From Clostridia bacterium (lineage in GTDB: Bacteria > Bacillota_A > Clostridia > Oscillospirales > Acutalibacteraceae), in the NCBI GenBank assembly GCA_017549665.1, contig JAFYUD010000186.1:1-8028 (forward strand): 8,028 bases of DNA. Direction: 5' to 3'. Position numbers and translations under genes: made by a program. The notes beneath the pieces were generated by a model. The model saw only the letters and a program-made list of their open reading frames with translations. It searched no databases and was not told the DNA's origin. Below, in pieces: positions 7,101 through 8,028 of this stretch. Numbering within the stretch: position 1 is the first letter of the stretch; each line of letters starts with the position of its first letter.

Positions 7101-8028
7101 TGTGTTCGCATCGATTACCCATGTTACTGTGATACCGTCATTGATATAAACAGCCTTGATTGTAACATCATTTGTGGGCATTGTTGCGGGATATGTTTCC
7201 CACGCACCGATGAAGCCTTCCTTCTGAGGAACTACCTTATTGGGGATTGAATCACCGACAAGAACATTTTCTGTGTAAAGAACTGTTGTGCCGTCTTCAT
7301 CAACCCATGTTACCTTGTATGACTTTGTAACGGGTGTGAATTCAGCTGTATAAGTTGCTTCGCCTTCAACGGGAACAACTGCAGGAGTCCAGCCCTTGAA
7401 TTCATATGTATACTGAGCATCTTCTGCCTTTACAGGTGTTGAACCGAAGTCGGGTGTCTCACCGTAAGCAACTTTCTGAGATGTTTCAACGCCTTCAACA
7501 ATCCATGTGATTGTGTACTCATTTACTGTTGAAGTGTATGTTGCTGTGTAAGTAACATCACCCTTGACTGTGTCAATGTCGGGAGTCCAGCCTGCGAATG
7601 TATATGTATACTGAGCTGTGGGAGCCTTTGTGGGTGTTGAACCACCATAGTTGGGTGTTGAACCGTAAGGAACTTCTACGTCTGTTTCAAGAACATTGCC
7701 GTTGTCGTTCTTCCATGTTACTGTATATTTGTTAAGTGTTGCTGTGAATGTTGCTGTGTAAGTGATGTTACCTTCAACCGCAGAAACAACGGGTGACCAC
7801 TTATCAAATGTGTAAGTGTACTGTGCATCAGCAGCCTTTTCAGGTGTTGCACCGTTATATTCGGGAGTTGTGCCGAAAGGTACATCTTCATCAGTTTCAA
7901 GAACATAACCGTTTGCGTTCTTCCATGTAACGGTGTATGTATTGACTGTTGCTGTGAATGTAGCTGTGTATGTTGCTTCACCTGAAACGGGAGCAATTGC
8001 GGGTGACCACTTATCAAATGTGTATGTA
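4110..8028 (-). CDS. Giant InlB-type B-repeat and His/Cys-module surface protein (C-terminal 1305 residues; N-terminus beyond window)
   Basis: The reading frame is open from the right edge (first full codon 8027-8025) to TAA at 4112-4110, so 1305 residues are visible and the start is missing. Visible residues 1-792 are InlB/Listeria-Bacteroides-like B-repeats of about 70 residues, with the theme YTVTW...DEDGTVLETD...VPYG...YTFAGWTP...TYTATY: one partial and eleven complete copies. Residues 793-1234 are ten modules, each with a starting His and a C-x(9-11)-C-x2-C pattern. Residues 1235-1305 hold an acidic HLDEDGDGICDLDG segment, a further CDIC, and a tail of Phe, Ile, Leu, Tyr and Arg (FFSEIICLLYRILRLFGY). 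B-repeats are known from secreted adhesins and internalins, so a cell-surface stalk or adhesin is the likely role. No enzyme domain is visible. No LPXTG motif is seen at the C-terminus. Secretion cannot be confirmed without the N-terminus. The repeats show recent duplication at DNA level. The Met at 7181 is internal, not a start. Confidence 0.93.
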   Translation of the reverse strand, partial: TYTFDKWSPAIAPVSGEATYTATFTATVNTYTVTWKNANGYVLETDEDVPFGTTPEYNGATPEKAADAQYTYTFDKWSPVVSAVEGNITYTATFTATLNKYTVTWKNDNGNVLETDVEVPYGSTPNYGGSTPTKAPTAQYTYTFAGWTPDIDTVKGDVTYTATYTSTVNEYTITWIVEGVETSQKVAYGETPDFGSTPVKAEDAQYTYEFKGWTPAVVPVEGEATYTAEFTPVTKSYKVTWVDEDGTTVLYTENVLVGDSIPNKVVPQKEGFIGAWETYPATMPTNDVTIKAVYINDGITVTWVIDANTTHTTVVREGNVITPDKAWETKEPSVSTVYTFKGWSETKGGAVVDSFPTVVAGGANKTYYAVFEESVRTYKVVWADEDGTVLETDNAVAYNTMPSFDGTEPTKAADVQYTYAFNGWTPSISVVTGDVIYKATYKATVNKYTITFKNEDGTVLQAEDVAYGETPVYAGETPVKAATAQYTYTFSGWTTEIVAVTGEATYVAKFKETVNKYTVTWVDENGTVLETDADVPYGTVPTFDHATPVKAPTAQYTFTFAGWTPEVKAVEGNATYTATYSQTVNNYTVTWTDEDGTVLETDENVPYGTVPTFDGTNPTKDATAQYTFTFAGWTPVVGAIEGNTTYKATYSSVVNTYTVVWTDEDGTVLETDEDVPYGTVPTFDGTNPTKDATAQYTFTFAGWTPAVGEIEGNTTYKARYNQIINKYTVTWTFADGTVRTNADVEYGSVISVPANTVKAPDADNHYAYSWSPAVITTVTGNADYTEQLTTTAHTWKDWTETSAPACNKEGTKERGCEFCEYIEQGTIAKLPHTEATREENRNESTCKVPGSYDEVVYCSVCSEVISRETKTIPVVPHTEGAPVVEKDVPASCTVDGSYDEVVYCSVCGEELSRETKVHTAPGHTPGETVVENDVPASCTVDGSYDEVIYCSVCTEELSRTGKVHTAPGHTDSEPVIENDVPATCTVDGSYDEVIYCSVCTEEISRVGKIHEAPGHTKGEAVKENEVFGNCLEGGSYDEVYYCTVCTEEISREKVAIAVGTHTPGAPVVENKVAATCKVPSSYDEVIYCITCKKEVSRKTITGSTIAHKPDKIVKENEKEATCTQSGSYDNVVYCGVCNDELSRTTVDTGAKGHIIVVDKAVEPTCTKTGKTIGSHCSVCNEVIVAQTTVPAKGHNLVADKGYEPTCTRTGLTDGSHCIVCDIVAEPQEEIPALGHLDEDGDGICDLDGRDVTDMDPDYGIEVGPDGEGGHNDKECDICGREHINFFSEIICLLYRILRLFGYRVK
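4113..4325 (-). other. C-terminal acidic segment and amphipathic aromatic tail of the giant protein
   Basis: After the last His/Cys module come HLDEDGDGICDLDG (resembling one calcium loop, D-x-D-x-D-G), a D/G-rich linker, a final H-N-D-K-E-C-D-I-C motif, and 23 terminal residues (4113-4181) with alternating hydrophobic and Arg positions ending GYRVK. The tail is too short and too Arg-interrupted for a normal transmembrane anchor, and lacks a sortase LPXTG signal. From memory, comparable tails end other repeat proteins of gut Clostridia, so it may be a retention or export-related signal; this is inference. Confidence 0.6.
4326..5651 (-). repeat. Array of ten His/Cys (H...C...CxxC) modules
   Basis: Ten tandem coding modules follow the B-repeats. 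Seven successive ones (4572-5534) have their Cys residues exactly 46 residues (138 bases) apart and share the pattern H-x14-C-x11-C-x2-C (H-x13-C in the first), with G-S-Y-D/N and Y-C-x-x-C as fixed points. The first module (5535-5651) has C-x9-C-x2-C and the last two (4326-4571) have C-x10-C-x2-C with a shorter period of 41-43 residues. One His and three Cys per module would suit one bound metal ion such as zinc, an inference from ligand spacing. Alternatively the cysteines could form disulfides outside the cell. I know of similar repeats in surface proteins of gut Clostridia but cannot name an established family. Confidence 0.88.
5873..6258 (-). repeat. Near-identical tandem duplication with a 210-base period
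   Basis: Positions 5873-6048 and 6083-6258 (176 bases each, 210 bases apart, both in frame) differ at three sites only: 5902/6112, 5911/6121 and 6008/6218. All three change an amino acid (Glu/Ala, Ala/Val, Asp/Asn). Other B-repeat units are clearly more diverged, so this is the youngest duplication in the array and a likely site of copy-number change by recombination or slippage. Confidence 0.9.
6906..7325 (-). repeat. Two divergent B-repeat units inside the array
   Basis: The unit at 7143-7325 ends with EGFIGAWETYPATMPTNDV and then a final I-K-A-V-Y strand, the W...P...MP...DVT form found in classic Listeria-Bacteroides repeats. The next unit at 6906-7142 has an extended GWSETKGGAVV loop and ends in NKTYYAVF. 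Neither carries the Q-Y-T-Y-T-F strand of the neighbouring units. They split the array into a right-hand block and a left-hand block and may mark an old junction between two separately amplified groups. Confidence 0.75.

Larger units (their letters stand above)
5652..8028 (-). repeat. InlB/Listeria-Bacteroides-type B-repeat array (one partial plus eleven full units)
   Basis: Tandem coding repeats of about 70 residues (about 210 bases) fill this part of the giant gene. Nine full units share the same core: an aromatic Y-T-V-T-W strand, an acidic D-G turn, V-P-Y-G, a Q-Y-T-F/Y-T-F strand, G-W-T-P or W-S-P, and a T-Y-x-A-x-Y/F strand. Two units in the middle (6906-7325) are of other subtypes. The last unit (about 5652-5858) has drifted, with YSWSP in place of FAGWTP, and leads into the His/Cys region. 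In known proteins such units fold as small ubiquitin-like beta domains and build extended stalks. Confidence 0.9.

Noticed and set aside
7179..7181. ATG at 7181 (- strand) as the start of the repeat protein
   Set aside because: I translated the frame from 7182 to 8027 and found no stop and continuous B-repeats. The Met sits inside a repeat unit (PATMPTNDV) and has no ribosome site, so the gene runs off the right edge.
4326..8028. Regular 138-base and 210-base periodicity suggesting a CRISPR array or minisatellite
   Set aside because: The repeats are in-frame protein modules with no unique spacers, and the differences between units follow codons.

Overview
The window looks like chromosomal DNA of an anaerobic, AT-leaning Firmicute, most likely a gut or rumen Clostridia member of the Oscillospiraceae/Ruminococcus type. 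The reasons are a secreted protein with a paired dockerin-like calcium-loop module, strong AAGGAG-type ribosome binding sites, UmuC-like polymerase plus YolD gene pairs typical of Firmicutes, and a giant surface-type protein made of InlB/Listeria-Bacteroides-like B-repeats followed by His/Cys-rich modules. The lineage is inferred from gene content only.

Layout. At the left, a promoter (36-64) drives a 294-residue secreted protein (93-977) with a signal peptide, an N-terminal dockerin-like domain and a C-terminal domain that may have a LolA-like fold; a hairpin terminator follows (991-1018). Next comes a two-gene unit on the + strand: a Y-family translesion DNA polymerase (1104-2597) and, 3 bases later, a YolD-family protein (2601-3026). 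Its promoter (1052-1079) has an extended -10 box and is preceded by a near-consensus LexA/SOS-box-like dyad (1033-1046), so a DNA-damage-induced mutasome cassette is the natural reading. A hairpin at 3036-3068 closes this unit.

On the - strand, converging on that hairpin, lies a PHP-domain metallohydrolase of the CehA/McbA type (4045 to 3071). Upstream of it, separated by a 64-base gap almost filled by a strong - strand terminator, is the end of a very large repeat protein (reading leftwards from beyond 8028 to 4110). At least 1305 residues of it are visible, the frame is open to the right edge, and the N-terminus lies outside the window. It has one partial and eleven complete B-repeats, then ten His/Cys modules (seven of them spaced exactly 46 residues apart), then an acidic D-x-D-x-D-G segment and a short amphipathic aromatic tail without an LPXTG motif.

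The parts appear to be separate functional units: a surface/secreted protein, a DNA-damage tolerance operon, a cytoplasmic hydrolase and a surface repeat protein. I see no RNA gene, CRISPR array, insertion sequence or integrase, and no gene-free stretch over 300 bases. The most interesting points are the His/Cys module array with its unusual C-terminal tail, the probable SOS control of the polymerase-YolD pair, and the N-terminal placement of the dockerin-like module.
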